Positions 53,538 to 62,551 of a stretch of 64,000 bases of DNA are shown here, in pieces. The notes beneath the pieces are model-generated. The model ran no database searches. It was not told the origin of the DNA and was given only the letters and a program-made list of their open reading frames with translations. Within the stretch, counting starts at the first letter, position 1. Each line of letters begins with the position of its first letter. The position numbers and the translations under genes were made by a program. Source of the stretch: Flavobacterium sp. (lineage in GTDB: Bacteria; Bacteroidota; Bacteroidia; Flavobacteriales; Flavobacteriaceae); assembly GCF_027531705.1 (NCBI RefSeq), contig NZ_JAPZSP010000004.1, positions 62,001 to 126,000 of the forward strand, in the 5' to 3' direction.

Positions 53538-54172
53538 CAAAAATAATATTTCACCACATTGATAAGGGTTAACAATGCGCCTATTCCGGTGATGATTCCC
53601 AATATTTTATTCATATTTTGCATAAAATATTCGGTTTTTGATTTCATCTTAGTAAAGAAAACAACATAAAGATAGAATACCGAAAATGAACCCAAAACAA
53701 CGCCTGAAACCAAACTATAAATAGAAACGGTTTCAAAAGTAAAAATATTAAACGATGCTAACGTAACGCTAACAAAGACATAATAAGGAATAGGAAAAAT
53801 ATTTATCGCCGAAATCAACATTCCCAAAAAAAAACGACTTCGTTTACTTTTTAGTTGAATAGAATCGTCACTTTTAAGCTTTGGTTTTTTGGCAAAAAAT
53901 AAAAAATAAATGGAAAGTCCAGAGAAAATCACCAATCCGATTTCTCGTAACAAAACCACAATTTCTTGATGGCTATTTATATACTGTGCAAAAAGAACCG
54001 AAATATATGTTTGAAAGAAAACAACAATCGAAGCTCCTAAAACAAAAATCATGGCACGTTTTCGTCCATCGGTCAAATCGACTTTAGCAGCTGTCATATT
54101 AATTAATCCAGGCGGAAGAACTCCAATTACTGCAGCAATAAAACCAGATAAAAGCGGAAGGATTACATTCAT
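53537..54172 (-). CDS. LysE-family translocator
   Basis: A 211-residue transporter of the LysE/RhtB fold, with about six membrane segments and the N-terminal GFIAAVIGVLPPGLINMTAA motif. It probably exports an amino acid. The start is ATG 54172; a longer upstream reading has poor leader sequence (repeat DNA). It overlaps the ATL gene by 1 nt. Confidence 0.85.
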   Translation of the reverse strand: MNVILPLLSGFIAAVIGVLPPGLINMTAAKVDLTDGRKRAMIFVLGASIVVFFQTYISVLFAQYINSHQEIVVLLREIGLVIFSGLSIYFLFFAKKPKLKSDDSIQLKSKRSRFFLGMLISAINIFPIPYYVFVSVTLASFNIFTFETVSIYSLVSGVVLGSFSVFYLYVVFFTKMKSKTEYFMQNMNKILGIITGIGALLTLINVVKYYF

Positions 54173-54254
54173 TGTATATTGTAAAAATGTATTTTGTATA
54201 TTGTAAAAACTGGATAAATACATTATACAATTTTACAGTTTACATTATACAATT
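54173..54254. repeat. short TTGTATATTGTAAAA repeats, direct and inverted
   Basis: TTGTATATTGTAAAA occurs at about 54173 and 54194; inverted-type words ACATTATACAATT occur at about 54220 and 54242. The set can fold. It fills the gap between lysE and trmB. Confidence 0.6.
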
Positions 54255-54260
54255 CAAAAA

Positions 54261-54935
54261 CTATTTTATTTTAAAACGAATATACGTAATTGCTTTGTTA
54301 ATTTCCAAATATTGTTTTTCGTAAAAGGTTTGTATTTCAGTAACTTCTGCTGGCGAACCTTCATTTTTATAAACATTATGGTTAGCATACAAAACTTCGT
54401 GACCTTCGCCATGCAATAATCCTAAGGTATAACCGTGCATAAACTCGCTATCAGTTTTTAGATTTACAACGCCATCTGGTTTCAAAATTCTTTTGTATAA
54501 TTTCAAAAATTCTGAATTGGTCATTCTGTGTTTGGTTCGCTTATATTTTATTTGCGGATCGGGAAATGTTATCCATATTTCGGAAACTTCTCCATCGTCA
54601 AAAACATGATTGATTAGTTCAATTTGGGTTCTAACAAAAGCAACATTGTGCATTCCGTCATCGACAGCCGTTTTTGCTCCGCGCCAAAATCTTGCTCCTT
54701 TTATGTCAATTCCGACAAAGTTTTTGGTTGGATATCGTTCTGCCAAACCTACCGAATATTCACCTTTTCCACAACCAAGCTCAATTATTATTGGATTGTC
54801 ATTTTTGAAAAAATCACTATTCCATTTTCCTCTTAACGGAAATTCATTCCCTACAACTTCTTCTCTTGTTGGTTGAAAAACATTGTTGAATGTTTCGTTT
54901 TCCTTAAATCTCTTTAACTTATTTTTACTTCCCAC
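54261..54935 (-). CDS. trmB: tRNA (guanine-N7)-methyltransferase TrmB
   Basis: A 224-residue SAM methyltransferase with IIELGCGKGEYSVGLAERYP and the WITFPDPQIKYKRTKHRM block that is typical of TrmB. It forms m7G46 in tRNA. The length is normal for the family. Confidence 0.94.
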   Translation of the reverse strand: MGSKNKLKRFKENETFNNVFQPTREEVVGNEFPLRGKWNSDFFKNDNPIIIELGCGKGEYSVGLAERYPTKNFVGIDIKGARFWRGAKTAVDDGMHNVAFVRTQIELINHVFDDGEVSEIWITFPDPQIKYKRTKHRMTNSEFLKLYKRILKPDGVVNLKTDSEFMHGYTLGLLHGEGHEVLYANHNVYKNEGSPAEVTEIQTFYEKQYLEINKAITYIRFKIK

Positions 54936-55059
54936 TATTGATTTCTATTTTTCTGATGGCAAAATTAAGCAAATAATGTGCAACACTAATAAAGTTTTCA
55001 TAATGTTTAAGTAACCTTAACAATACAGCTATTCACTTCTTTTGCAGAAACTATTTATT

Positions 55060-55878
55060 TTGAAAAAAAGAAAAGTTGAAGTTGTTGTTATTTCCGATGT
55101 TCATTTGGGAACTTTTGGTTGTCATGCTAAAGAATTACTACAGTATTTAGCAACTATAAAACCGAAACTTTTAATTCTAAATGGCGATATAATAGACATT
55201 TGGCAATTCAGGAAATCCTATTTTCCGCAAAGTCATCTTAAAGTTATTAAGAAAATAATTTCGCTGAGTTCAAAAGGTACAAAAGTGTATTACTTGACAG
55301 GAAATCACGACGAATTTTTGAGAAAATTTACCGATTTACATTTAGGAAATCTGAGTTTACTCAACAAATTGGTGCTCGATTTGGATGGGAAAAAAGCATG
55401 GATTTTTCATGGTGATGTTTTTGATGCTTCGATAAATCACGCAAAATGGTTGGCAAAATTGGGCGGTTGGGGTTATGATTTTCTAATTTTAACCAATCGA
55501 TTTCTTAATTGGATTTTGGCTCGAATGAATAAAGAACCGTATTCACTTTCAAAAAAAATTAAGGATAATGTGAAATCGGCAGTGAAATTTATAACTAAAT
55601 TTGAAAATGTTTGCACCGATTTAGCAATAGAAAACAAGTATGATTATGTAATTTGCGGTCACATTCACGAACCAAAAATGGAAGTAGTTGAAAACGAAAA
55701 TGGCAAAACAACTTATTTGAATTCGGGCGATTGGATAGAAAATCTAACAGCTCTAGAATACAATAATAAGAAATGGAAACTTTACAAACATGCTAAAAAT
55801 GATGTAGATGTTGAAGAAGAACAATTTGAATACGAAAACCAACTTGCTGAACAATTTATAACTATCATAAAAAAATAA
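55060..55878 (+). CDS. LpxH-like metallophosphoesterase
   Basis: A phosphoesterase of about 272 residues. Metal ligands are in VISDVHLGTFG, ILNGDIIDIW, TGNHDEFL, IFHGDVFD and CGHIHEPKM, in the order of UDP-2,3-diacylglucosamine hydrolases. It may be a lipid A hydrolase or a relative. The TTG at 55060 is the best start; homologues begin near the KKRKVEVVVISD block. An upstream TTG at 55042 is possible. Confidence 0.82.
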   Translation: MKKRKVEVVVISDVHLGTFGCHAKELLQYLATIKPKLLILNGDIIDIWQFRKSYFPQSHLKVIKKIISLSSKGTKVYYLTGNHDEFLRKFTDLHLGNLSLLNKLVLDLDGKKAWIFHGDVFDASINHAKWLAKLGGWGYDFLILTNRFLNWILARMNKEPYSLSKKIKDNVKSAVKFITKFENVCTDLAIENKYDYVICGHIHEPKMEVVENENGKTTYLNSGDWIENLTALEYNNKKWKLYKHAKNDVDVEEEQFEYENQLAEQFITIIKK

Positions 55879-55885
55879 TTTTCCG

Positions 55886-56941
55886 ATGAACAAAAATATT
55901 CTTGTTGCACCTTTAAACTGGGGACTTGGTCACGCTACACGTTGTATTCCTATTATTAAAGAGTTGGAAAATCAGGGTTTCAACCCAATTATTGCTTCTG
56001 ATGGAGTTTCTTTGGATTTACTTAAAAAGGAATTTCCGCATTTAAAAACGTTAGAATTGCCTTCCTATCAAATAGAATATGCCAAAAAAGGTGAGAATTT
56101 TAAATGGAAATTGATAAAAAACAGTCCAAAAACAATTAATGCCATTTTATCTGAAAAAAAATTAGTCAAAGAATTAATCAAAGAACATGAAATAACAGGA
56201 ATTATATCAGACAATAGATTGGGCGTTCGTTCTAAAAAAGTTCCTTCGGTTTTTATTACACATCAATTAACGGTTTTATCTGGAAAAACAACGTGGATTT
56301 CAAGCAAATTGCATCAATTTTTTATATCAAAATTTAATGAATGTTGGGTTCCAGATGCAGAAGACAAGCCAAATCTTACTGGAAAGCTAGGCCATTTGAA
56401 AGATTCCGATTTAGAAGTAAAATATATTGGCGTTTTAAGTCGATTAGAGAAAAAAGAACTGCCAATAAAGTACGATTTAATGGTAATCCTTTCTGGACCA
56501 GAACCACAAAGAACTTTTCTTGAAGAAAAACTGATTGAAGAATTGAAAAATTACGACGAAAAAGTCGTTTTCATAAAAGGAAAAATTGAACCTGAACAAA
56601 AAAAGGAAGAAATTGATAATGTTACTTTCTACAATTTCATGCAAACTGAAGAATTAGAAAAAACGTTTAACGAAAGTAATTTTGTGCTTTGCCGCTCTGG
56701 TTATACAACCGTTATGGATTTGGCAAAACTAGAGAAAAAAGCGTTTTTTATTCCAACACCTGGACAGTTTGAACAAGAATTTTTAGCCAAAAAATACAAG
56801 CGTGAAGGCATTCTTCCTATGGCGAAACAAGATGATTTTAAGATTACTGATTTAGATGCGATTTGGCTTTATCAAGGTTTACCTAAGTTTAATTCAAACG
56901 TTGATTGGAAAAAACTATTCCTTCTTTTCGAGAGTGAATGA
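55886..56941 (+). CDS. glycosyltransferase, GT-B (UDP-glycosyltransferase-like)
   Basis: A 351-residue protein that begins ILVAPLNWGLGHATRCIPI, a GT28-like N-domain that binds the acceptor, and ends with a C-domain donor site (LVLCRSGYTTVMDLA, FFIPTPGQFEQEFLA). It probably adds a sugar to a lipid or peptide acceptor. Its end overlaps the convergent kinase gene by 27 nt. Confidence 0.85.
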   Translation: MNKNILVAPLNWGLGHATRCIPIIKELENQGFNPIIASDGVSLDLLKKEFPHLKTLELPSYQIEYAKKGENFKWKLIKNSPKTINAILSEKKLVKELIKEHEITGIISDNRLGVRSKKVPSVFITHQLTVLSGKTTWISSKLHQFFISKFNECWVPDAEDKPNLTGKLGHLKDSDLEVKYIGVLSRLEKKELPIKYDLMVILSGPEPQRTFLEEKLIEELKNYDEKVVFIKGKIEPEQKKEEIDNVTFYNFMQTEELEKTFNESNFVLCRSGYTTVMDLAKLEKKAFFIPTPGQFEQEFLAKKYKREGILPMAKQDDFKITDLDAIWLYQGLPKFNSNVDWKKLFLLFESE

Positions 56942-57958
56942 GAATTCTGAACCTTTTCCAAATTCGCTTTCTATGTAGATTTTTTCGTTATGTCCTTCAA
57001 TAATATGTTTTACTATTGAAAGTCCTAAGCCTGATCCGCCTTCGCTACGCGCGCCACTTTTATCAACTCTAAAGAAGCGTTCAAAAAGCCTTGGAATATG
57101 ATGTTTTTCAATACCTTCGCCGTTGTCGCGAATTCGAACAATAATTTTATTTTTTACTAAATCTTCAATAGAAACTTCGGTTGTGCCGTTTTCTTTTCCA
57201 TATTTTATTGAATTCATAACAAGATTAGTAAGTACTTGCTGAATTTTTTCTTGATCAGCTTTTACATATATAGATTTGTTATATTTTCTATCAAACATTA
57301 AAATGATATTCTTTTTATCGGCACTCATTTCGAGCAAGTCGAATACATTTTGAATCAATTCAACTATATTAAATTCAGAAAAATCAAGATTCAAATCGCC
57401 CATTTCTAATTTAGAAATCATATCTAAATCTTCCACAATATAGATTAATCGTTCAACACCTTTTTCGGCTCTTTCAAGATATTTTTTACGCAAATCTTTA
57501 TCCTTCATGGCGCCATCAAGTAAGGTAGAAAGATAACCTTGCACCGTAAATAGTGGTGTTTTTAGCTCATGAGATATATTTCCAAGAAATTCTCTACGGT
57601 ATTCTTCACGCACTTTTAGGTTTTCTATTTCAAGTTTTTTATCGGTGGCGAATTTCTTAACTTCTTTGGTCAAAGTTGCCATATCAGTAGTAATAGATTG
57701 GCTTCGCAAAGTAGTTGAATCAAGCAAAGAAACATCGTCATAAATCTTTTTTACACGGCGATAAATAAAATGTTCCACACGATATTGAAGAACAAAAAAA
57801 GAAAAAATCGCAATTGAAACTGCAAATGCCAAACAAAATTGCCAAGAAAAAGTAGCAAACAAAAGCAACAACCCGGCCACTAAACCAGTAGAAAAAAGTG
57901 TAATATACAAAGTCGATATTACAGCAAATCTATATGACTTTTTGAAATTTAAAGACAT
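56915..57958 (-). CDS. sensor histidine kinase, PhoR-like
   Basis: A 347-residue kinase from the ATG at 57958. Two membrane helices lie near the N-terminus (residues about 12-55), then the HisKA domain with phospho-His in FLGNISHELKTPL, and the HATPase with N, G1 (DNGEGI) and G2 (GGSGLGLSIVKHI) boxes. A long sensory domain is absent. Its partner is the regulator encoded 110 nt upstream. Confidence 0.93.
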   Translation of the reverse strand: MSLNFKKSYRFAVISTLYITLFSTGLVAGLLLLFATFSWQFCLAFAVSIAIFSFFVLQYRVEHFIYRRVKKIYDDVSLLDSTTLRSQSITTDMATLTKEVKKFATDKKLEIENLKVREEYRREFLGNISHELKTPLFTVQGYLSTLLDGAMKDKDLRKKYLERAEKGVERLIYIVEDLDMISKLEMGDLNLDFSEFNIVELIQNVFDLLEMSADKKNIILMFDRKYNKSIYVKADQEKIQQVLTNLVMNSIKYGKENGTTEVSIEDLVKNKIIVRIRDNGEGIEKHHIPRLFERFFRVDKSGARSEGGSGLGLSIVKHIIEGHNEKIYIESEFGKGSEFSFTLEKKE

Positions 57959-58067
57959 TTTTTGCAAAGTTTTCAGTTATTCACAGCTATCAGCAATTCT
58001 TTTAAATACAAATATACTGTTTTCAAAATTTACTTTATTTTCAGAATGAAATCTGAAATTTAGAAAA

Positions 58068-58751
58068 TTAAACTTCAAACTTATAACCAACACCTTTAAT
58101 GGTTTTGAATAAATCTTCGCCAATTTTTTCACGAAGTTTTCTTATGTGAACATCAATTGTTCTCCCGCCAACAATTACTTCGTTGCCCCAAACTTTATCG
58201 AGAATTTCTTCTCTTTTAAAAACTTTTCCAGGCTTAGAAGCAAGTAAATGAAACAATTCAAATTCTTTTCGCGGAAGCACAATTTCTCGGCCTTCCATAA
58301 CTATTTTATATTCTTCACGATTAATTTCGATTCCGCCAACATTAAGATTTTCGGGAGAAACTGTTTCGCTTTTTAGTCTTCTTAAAAGTGCTTTTACCTT
58401 GCTTACCAATAATTTTGGCTTGATTGGTTTGGCAATGTAATCATCGGCACCAGCATCAAAACCAGCAACTTGCGAGTAATCTTCGCTTCGAGCCGTTAGA
58501 AACGTTATGATAACATTGCTCAATTCTGGAATTTTTCTAATGTTTTCACAAGCTTCCATTCCGTCCATTTCGGGCATCATGACATCCATAATAATTAGTT
58601 GTGGATGTTCTTTTTTGGCAACGGCAATTGCTTCTTTTCCGTTGGTTGCCGTAACAATTTTATAACCTTCTTGAGACAAGTTATAGCCTACAATTTCTAG
58701 GATATCTTGCTCATCATCAACTAGTAAAATCTTTATGTCTTTTTTCTTCAT
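58068..58751 (-). CDS. response regulator, OmpR/PhoB type
   Basis: A 227-residue regulator with a receiver domain (acidic residues 12-14, phospho-acceptor Asp56 in LIIMDVMMP) and a winged-helix DNA-binding domain at about 130-227 (EFELFHLLASKPGKVFKREEIL, TIDVHIRKLREKIG). It probably acts with the kinase at 56915 in envelope or phosphate sensing. Confidence 0.94.
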   Translation of the reverse strand: MKKKDIKILLVDDEQDILEIVGYNLSQEGYKIVTATNGKEAIAVAKKEHPQLIIMDVMMPEMDGMEACENIRKIPELSNVIITFLTARSEDYSQVAGFDAGADDYIAKPIKPKLLVSKVKALLRRLKSETVSPENLNVGGIEINREEYKIVMEGREIVLPRKEFELFHLLASKPGKVFKREEILDKVWGNEVIVGGRTIDVHIRKLREKIGEDLFKTIKGVGYKFEV

Positions 58752-58893
58752 GATGCAAAAAATTGATTGTTTTGCGATTGTAAATATACATCTTTATCAT
58801 ATAATAAACATTCTTCGACCTTGACTTAACAGTAATTTAATATGTTAACGTTTAGATAATAACTACTTAAAAAATAAATTTTTTTATATATTT

Positions 58894-58926
58894 GGCACAA
58901 TACTTGAATAACAATTGTTATATTTG
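58894..58926 (+). promoter_or_regulatory. promoter of the small T9SS protein
   Basis: TTG at 58894-58896 and TATATTTG at 58919-58926 match the Bacteroidota -33 and -7 boxes, with a 22-nt spacer. Confidence 0.6.
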
Positions 58927-58944
58927 CAATAACCAAATGTACTC

Positions 58945-59274
58945 ATGACAAAAAATTACTTATATATAGTTTTGCTTTTTTGCTTCTTATCTTCAGCATC
59001 AATGCTAGGACAAGAAGGAAAAACTGCGTCAAGAGACAACATTGAGGGATTGACTTTTTATCCAAATCCTGTAAGCAATGGCAAGATATATATTTCGTCA
59101 AAATCGGGTGCAGATAAAGACATTACCATTTTTGATGTTTTAGGAAAAAAAGTACTTCAAGCTACACTTAACAATGCTAAAGAGCTAAACATTGCTAGCA
59201 TTTCTCCAGGTGTTTACATCATCAAATTTCGCGAAGGCGAAGCTACTGAAACTAGAAAGTTGATAGTGAAATAA
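58945..59274 (+). CDS. small T9SS sorting-domain protein without visible cargo
   Basis: A 109-residue protein with a signal peptide ending SMLGQ and then almost only a T9SS type A sorting domain (FYPNPVSNGKIYISS, ITIFDVLGKKVLQ, ending TRKLIVK). No other domain remains. It lies close to a larger T9SS protein. Confidence 0.85.
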   Translation: MTKNYLYIVLLFCFLSSASMLGQEGKTASRDNIEGLTFYPNPVSNGKIYISSKSGADKDITIFDVLGKKVLQATLNNAKELNIASISPGVYIIKFREGEATETRKLIVK

Positions 59275-59349
59275 TTGTATTTTGCTTATTTCTTTGAATA
59301 GTTAATAATTTTTTCACATTCATTTATAATTTCATTACAAAATACTTAG

Positions 59350-59357
59350 TATCTTTG
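59350..59357 (+). promoter_or_regulatory. -7 box of the CBM-like T9SS gene
   Basis: TATCTTTG at 59350-59357 is a full TAnnTTTG box, 27 nt before the start codon at 59385. Confidence 0.55.
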
Positions 59358-59384
59358 TACTCTAAACGTTTAAAAAATTAAGAA

Positions 59385-60164
59385 ATGAAAAAACTTTACT
59401 CTTTATTAGCATTAGTTGCTTTTTCAGCTTCAGTAAATGCACAAAATTTAGTTAATAACCCAACTTTTGACGATGGTCTTAACGGTTGGACAGCTGGGTT
59501 TACTACAACTTACACTTTACCAACATTAGTAGCTGGTGATGGTAGCGACGGTGCAAATTCAGTTCAATACATCCCAACTGCAACAAATGGTTTTTATCAA
59601 GAAATACCTATTACAGCTGGTGCACCATTAAATATTTCATTCTGGTACAAAGCAACAGGTGATGGAACTGATGCTAGAATTTGGAGTAATTACAAGGATG
59701 CAGCTGGAACTATCATTTATCAAAATGGGCAATCTTCAGCAGTTGGAGATCCATTAAGAACAGATAATAGCTATTTACCAACATCTGATGTTTGGGTTCA
59801 ACACAATATTTCAGTAACTACTCCAGCTAATGTTACTGTTTTTGCCTTAGCAGTTAGAGCATATAATGGTGGAACAGTAAGTTTTGATCAATTTTCAGTT
59901 ACTCAAACACCTCTTTCAGTAAGTCAAAATGCAATCGCTGGTTTAGATATTTATCCAAACCCTGTTACTAATGGTGTTTTAAACATCAATACTACAGCTA
60001 ACGATGCTAAAAATGTAATGATTTATGATGTATTAGGGAAACAAGTAGTAAACACTACTATTTCTGGAAACACTGTAAACGTAGCAAACCTTAAAAATGG
60101 TGTTTACATTGTAAAAATTACTGAAAACGGTAAAACAGCTACAAGAAAATTGGTTATTAGATAA
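59385..60164 (+). CDS. secreted protein with CBM-like domain and T9SS sorting domain
   Basis: A 259-residue protein. A signal peptide ends SVNAQ; residues about 20-175 look like a carbohydrate-binding jelly roll (LVNNPTFDDGLNGWTAGF, NISFWYKATGDGTDARI); residues about 185-259 are the T9SS sorting domain (IYPNPVTNGVLNI, ending TRKLVIR). It probably binds glycan at the cell surface. Confidence 0.87.
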   Translation: MKKLYSLLALVAFSASVNAQNLVNNPTFDDGLNGWTAGFTTTYTLPTLVAGDGSDGANSVQYIPTATNGFYQEIPITAGAPLNISFWYKATGDGTDARIWSNYKDAAGTIIYQNGQSSAVGDPLRTDNSYLPTSDVWVQHNISVTTPANVTVFALAVRAYNGGTVSFDQFSVTQTPLSVSQNAIAGLDIYPNPVTNGVLNINTTANDAKNVMIYDVLGKQVVNTTISGNTVNVANLKNGVYIVKITENGKTATRKLVIR

Positions 60165-60185
60165 TTAAATTTCTTTTACATAACT

Positions 60186-60217
60186 AAAGCCCTTTCCAAT
60201 TGGTAAAGGGCTTTTTT
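60186..60217 (+). terminator. terminator after the CBM-like T9SS gene
   Basis: AAAGCCCTTT and AAAGGGCTTT form a 10-bp stem around CCAATTGGT, followed by T residues, 21 nt past the stop. Confidence 0.85.
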
Positions 60218-60244
60218 ATTTTAGTACTTTTGCAAAAAATAACT

Positions 60245-60252
60245 TATCTTTG
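60245..60252 (+). promoter_or_regulatory. -7 box of the toxin-antitoxin operon
   Basis: TATCTTTG at 60245-60252 is a TAnnTTTG box, 29 nt before the first small gene. A further TACTTTTG lies at 60225-60232. Confidence 0.5.
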
Positions 60253-60281
60253 ATTTACTTTTAATCCTATTTTTATATACT

Positions 60282-60482
60282 ATGAAAATAATTCAAGTTG
60301 AAATAAATAACGAAAGTGCCTTTGCCCTTCTAAAAGAATTAGAAGAACTTAAAGTATTGAGAATTGTCAAAGAAAATGTTTTAGAAAAAAAAGCTAAAAT
60401 TTCTGAAAAATACAGAAATGTTTTTTCTAAAGAAGATGCAAAAGATTTTGATATTCATTCACAAACAATGAGAAGCAACTAG
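60282..60482 (+). CDS. small antitoxin-like protein, first gene of the triple locus
   Basis: A 66-residue charged protein with a central helical region (LLKELEELKVLRIVKENVL) and an acidic tail. It resembles small Bacteroidota antitoxin-like components. It lies 17 nt before the second small gene in an apparent operon with a RelE/ParE toxin. Confidence 0.65.
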   Translation: MKIIQVEINNESAFALLKELEELKVLRIVKENVLEKKAKISEKYRNVFSKEDAKDFDIHSQTMRSN

Positions 60483-60499
60483 TATAAATCAAAATAATT

Positions 60500-60724
60500 A
60501 TGACTACAATCACTTTAAAAATTAACGAACGCTCTAAAGCTGGCAAAGCTTTTATGACGATGACTAACTTTTTTATTGAATCAAAGTCAGTCAAAATAAT
60601 TGAAAGTTCTTCAACTAAAAATACTGTTTATCAAGAATTTGAAGAAGCACTAAAAGAAGTTAAACAAATAGAAGAAGGAAAAATAAAACCAAAATCACTA
60701 AAAGAATTTTTGGATGAGCAATAA
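60500..60724 (+). CDS. DUF2683-like antitoxin
   Basis: A 74-residue protein starting with the strand TTITLKINERSKAGKAFM, typical of DUF2683/ribbon-like antitoxins, followed by an acidic helical tail (EFEEALKEVKQIEEGKI). Its end overlaps the toxin gene by 11 nt. Confidence 0.75.
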   Translation: MTTITLKINERSKAGKAFMTMTNFFIESKSVKIIESSSTKNTVYQEFEEALKEVKQIEEGKIKPKSLKEFLDEQ

Positions 60725-61052
60725 TGTAATTCCTCTTTCAAGTTTTATAAAAAACTATAAGCGATTTATAAAAAAGTTTCCAAATTTAAAACACGAACTT
60801 GAAATTCTTGAGGAAGAACTAATGAAAAACCCAGAAACGGGCGAAAGTTTAGGACACAATCTTTATAAAATTAGATTAGCTAGTAAAGATAAAAATTCAG
60901 GTAAAAGTGGCGGTTTTAGAATTATAAGTTATTTAATAGTAAAAACCGAAAACGAAACCAATGTCTATTTATTAAAAATTTACGACAAGTCCGAAGATCA
61001 AACCATAAAAACCTCAATTTTGATAAAACTTGTAAAATCAATTTTTGGTTAA
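60714..61052 (+). CDS. RelE/ParE-family toxin
   Basis: A 112-residue protein with the RelE-type layout: helices (FIKNYKRFIKKFPNLKHEL), then YKIRLASKDKNSGKSGGFRI and the strand VYLLKIYDKSED. It is coupled to the upstream antitoxin by overlap. Confidence 0.82.
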   Translation: MSNNVIPLSSFIKNYKRFIKKFPNLKHELEILEEELMKNPETGESLGHNLYKIRLASKDKNSGKSGGFRIISYLIVKTENETNVYLLKIYDKSEDQTIKTSILIKLVKSIFG

Positions 61053-61085
61053 CTCTTTTTCTAATTCAATTATAACAACAACTAA

Positions 61086-62066
61086 TTGATTTCTCCACAA
61101 GACATTTTCACCATCGCCAATCAAAAGCAATTTGAAAAAACAGCTTTGAAAGTTTTTCGTTTTCAATACGAGAATAACTCCGTGTACCGTGATTTTTGTG
61201 ATTTTCTTAAAGTTGAAAAAAGCAGTGTTAAGTCATTGCAACAAATTCCTTTTTTACCAATACAGTTTTTCAAAAGTCACGAGGTTGTTTCTTCAACCAA
61301 TCCTGTTCAAGAAACATTTACTAGTAGCGGTACAACTGGAATGATAACCAGCAAACACTTAGTTACAGATGTTAAACTATACGAGCATAGTTATCGAAAC
61401 GCTTTTTCCGAATTTTATGGAAATATTGAAGATTATGCGGTTTTGGCTTTGCTTCCATCCTATTTAGAAAGAAAAGGTTCGTCGCTCATTTATATGGTGA
61501 ATGATTTAATTCAGCTTTCAAATAACACAAATAGCGATTTTTATTTGCATAATTACGACGAGTTAACTTCTAAATTAATCGAACTAGATTCTGAAGGTCA
61601 AAATGTGTTGCTAATTGGTGTGACTTATGCTTTGTTAGATTTAATAGAAAAGCAAAATTTTCAATTGCAAAACACCATTGTAATGGAAACCGGCGGCATG
61701 AAAGGTAAACGAAAAGAAATTATCCGAGAAGAATTACACGAAATTTTGTGCAAAGGTTTTGGCGTTTCAAACATTCATTCAGAATATGGAATGACCGAAT
61801 TATTATCGCAAGCATACTCACTTGGTAACGGAATTTTTGAGTGTCCTAACTGGATGCAAATTTTAATTCGTGACACAGAAGACGCTCTATCCTATGTTTC
61901 AACAGGAAAAACAGGCGGTATTAATATAATCGATTTGGCTAATATCAATTCATGTTCGTTTATTGCTACGCAAGATTTGGGAAAAAAATATCCCAACAAT
62001 TCGTTTGAAGTATTGGGACGTTTTGATAATTCTGATATTCGTGGTTGTAACTTGATGGTTATTTAG
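61086..62066 (+). CDS. LuxE-like acyl-protein synthetase / acyltransferase
   Basis: A 326-residue protein of the LuxE family, with the serine-like acyl site region FTSSGTTGM and the VIMETGGMKGKRKE-like block (here IVMETGGMKGKRKE). LuxE enzymes activate acyl groups by adenylation. The start is TTG at 61086; no ATG lies near. It sits between two toxin-antitoxin loci, so its role is unclear. Confidence 0.8.
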   Translation: MISPQDIFTIANQKQFEKTALKVFRFQYENNSVYRDFCDFLKVEKSSVKSLQQIPFLPIQFFKSHEVVSSTNPVQETFTSSGTTGMITSKHLVTDVKLYEHSYRNAFSEFYGNIEDYAVLALLPSYLERKGSSLIYMVNDLIQLSNNTNSDFYLHNYDELTSKLIELDSEGQNVLLIGVTYALLDLIEKQNFQLQNTIVMETGGMKGKRKEIIREELHEILCKGFGVSNIHSEYGMTELLSQAYSLGNGIFECPNWMQILIRDTEDALSYVSTGKTGGINIIDLANINSCSFIATQDLGKKYPNNSFEVLGRFDNSDIRGCNLMVI

Positions 62067-62324
62067 TTACTCATAAATGTCTTTTCGATGACCTAAGTCT
62101 ATAACATCTATTAACAATATTTCGTCAAAAATCTCATAAATAATTCTGTAATTTCCAACTCTTATTCTATAACCGGATCTTCCTTTTAACTTCTTACAAC
62201 CTTGAGGTCTTGGGTTTTCTGCTAAGCCTTCAATTGCTTCAATAATTGGCGTAATAATAGCATCAGACATTTTGTCTAATTTCTTTTTAGACTTCTTATT
62301 AAAATTGATTTTATAAAGAGGCAT
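62067..62324 (-). CDS. RelE-family toxin
   Basis: An 85-residue RelE-type mRNA interferase with YKINFNKKSKKKLDKM and the C-terminal RVGNYRIIYEIFDE and DLGHRKDIYE strands. It is coupled by a 14-nt overlap to the upstream antitoxin gene. Confidence 0.9.
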   Translation of the reverse strand: MPLYKINFNKKSKKKLDKMSDAIITPIIEAIEGLAENPRPQGCKKLKGRSGYRIRVGNYRIIYEIFDEILLIDVIDLGHRKDIYE

Positions 62325-62517
62325 CTTTTTTTGACTTTCTTAATTTCATGAAGTCTTCCAAAGATATCCTATAACCATCATCATTTTTCTTAGCTTCATC
62401 ATACAATTTTATATCGTGCAAATCTTCTAATTGCTCAATCATTTTATTGTATTTCTTTATTGGCAATACAACTGCAGTTTTATTACCTTTTTCGTCGGTT
62501 AAAAATTGTGTTTCCAT
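62311..62517 (-). CDS. antitoxin of the RelE pair
   Basis: A 68-residue protein with an N-terminal strand region (FLTDEKGNKTAVVLPIKKYN) of the Phd/RelB-like or DUF2281-like group and a C-terminal helix. It precedes and overlaps the RelE toxin. Confidence 0.8.
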   Translation of the reverse strand: METQFLTDEKGNKTAVVLPIKKYNKMIEQLEDLHDIKLYDEAKKNDDGYRISLEDFMKLRKSKKDASL

Positions 62518-62551
62518 AATTATGAATAATTTACCAAGTAAAGTTATGAAA

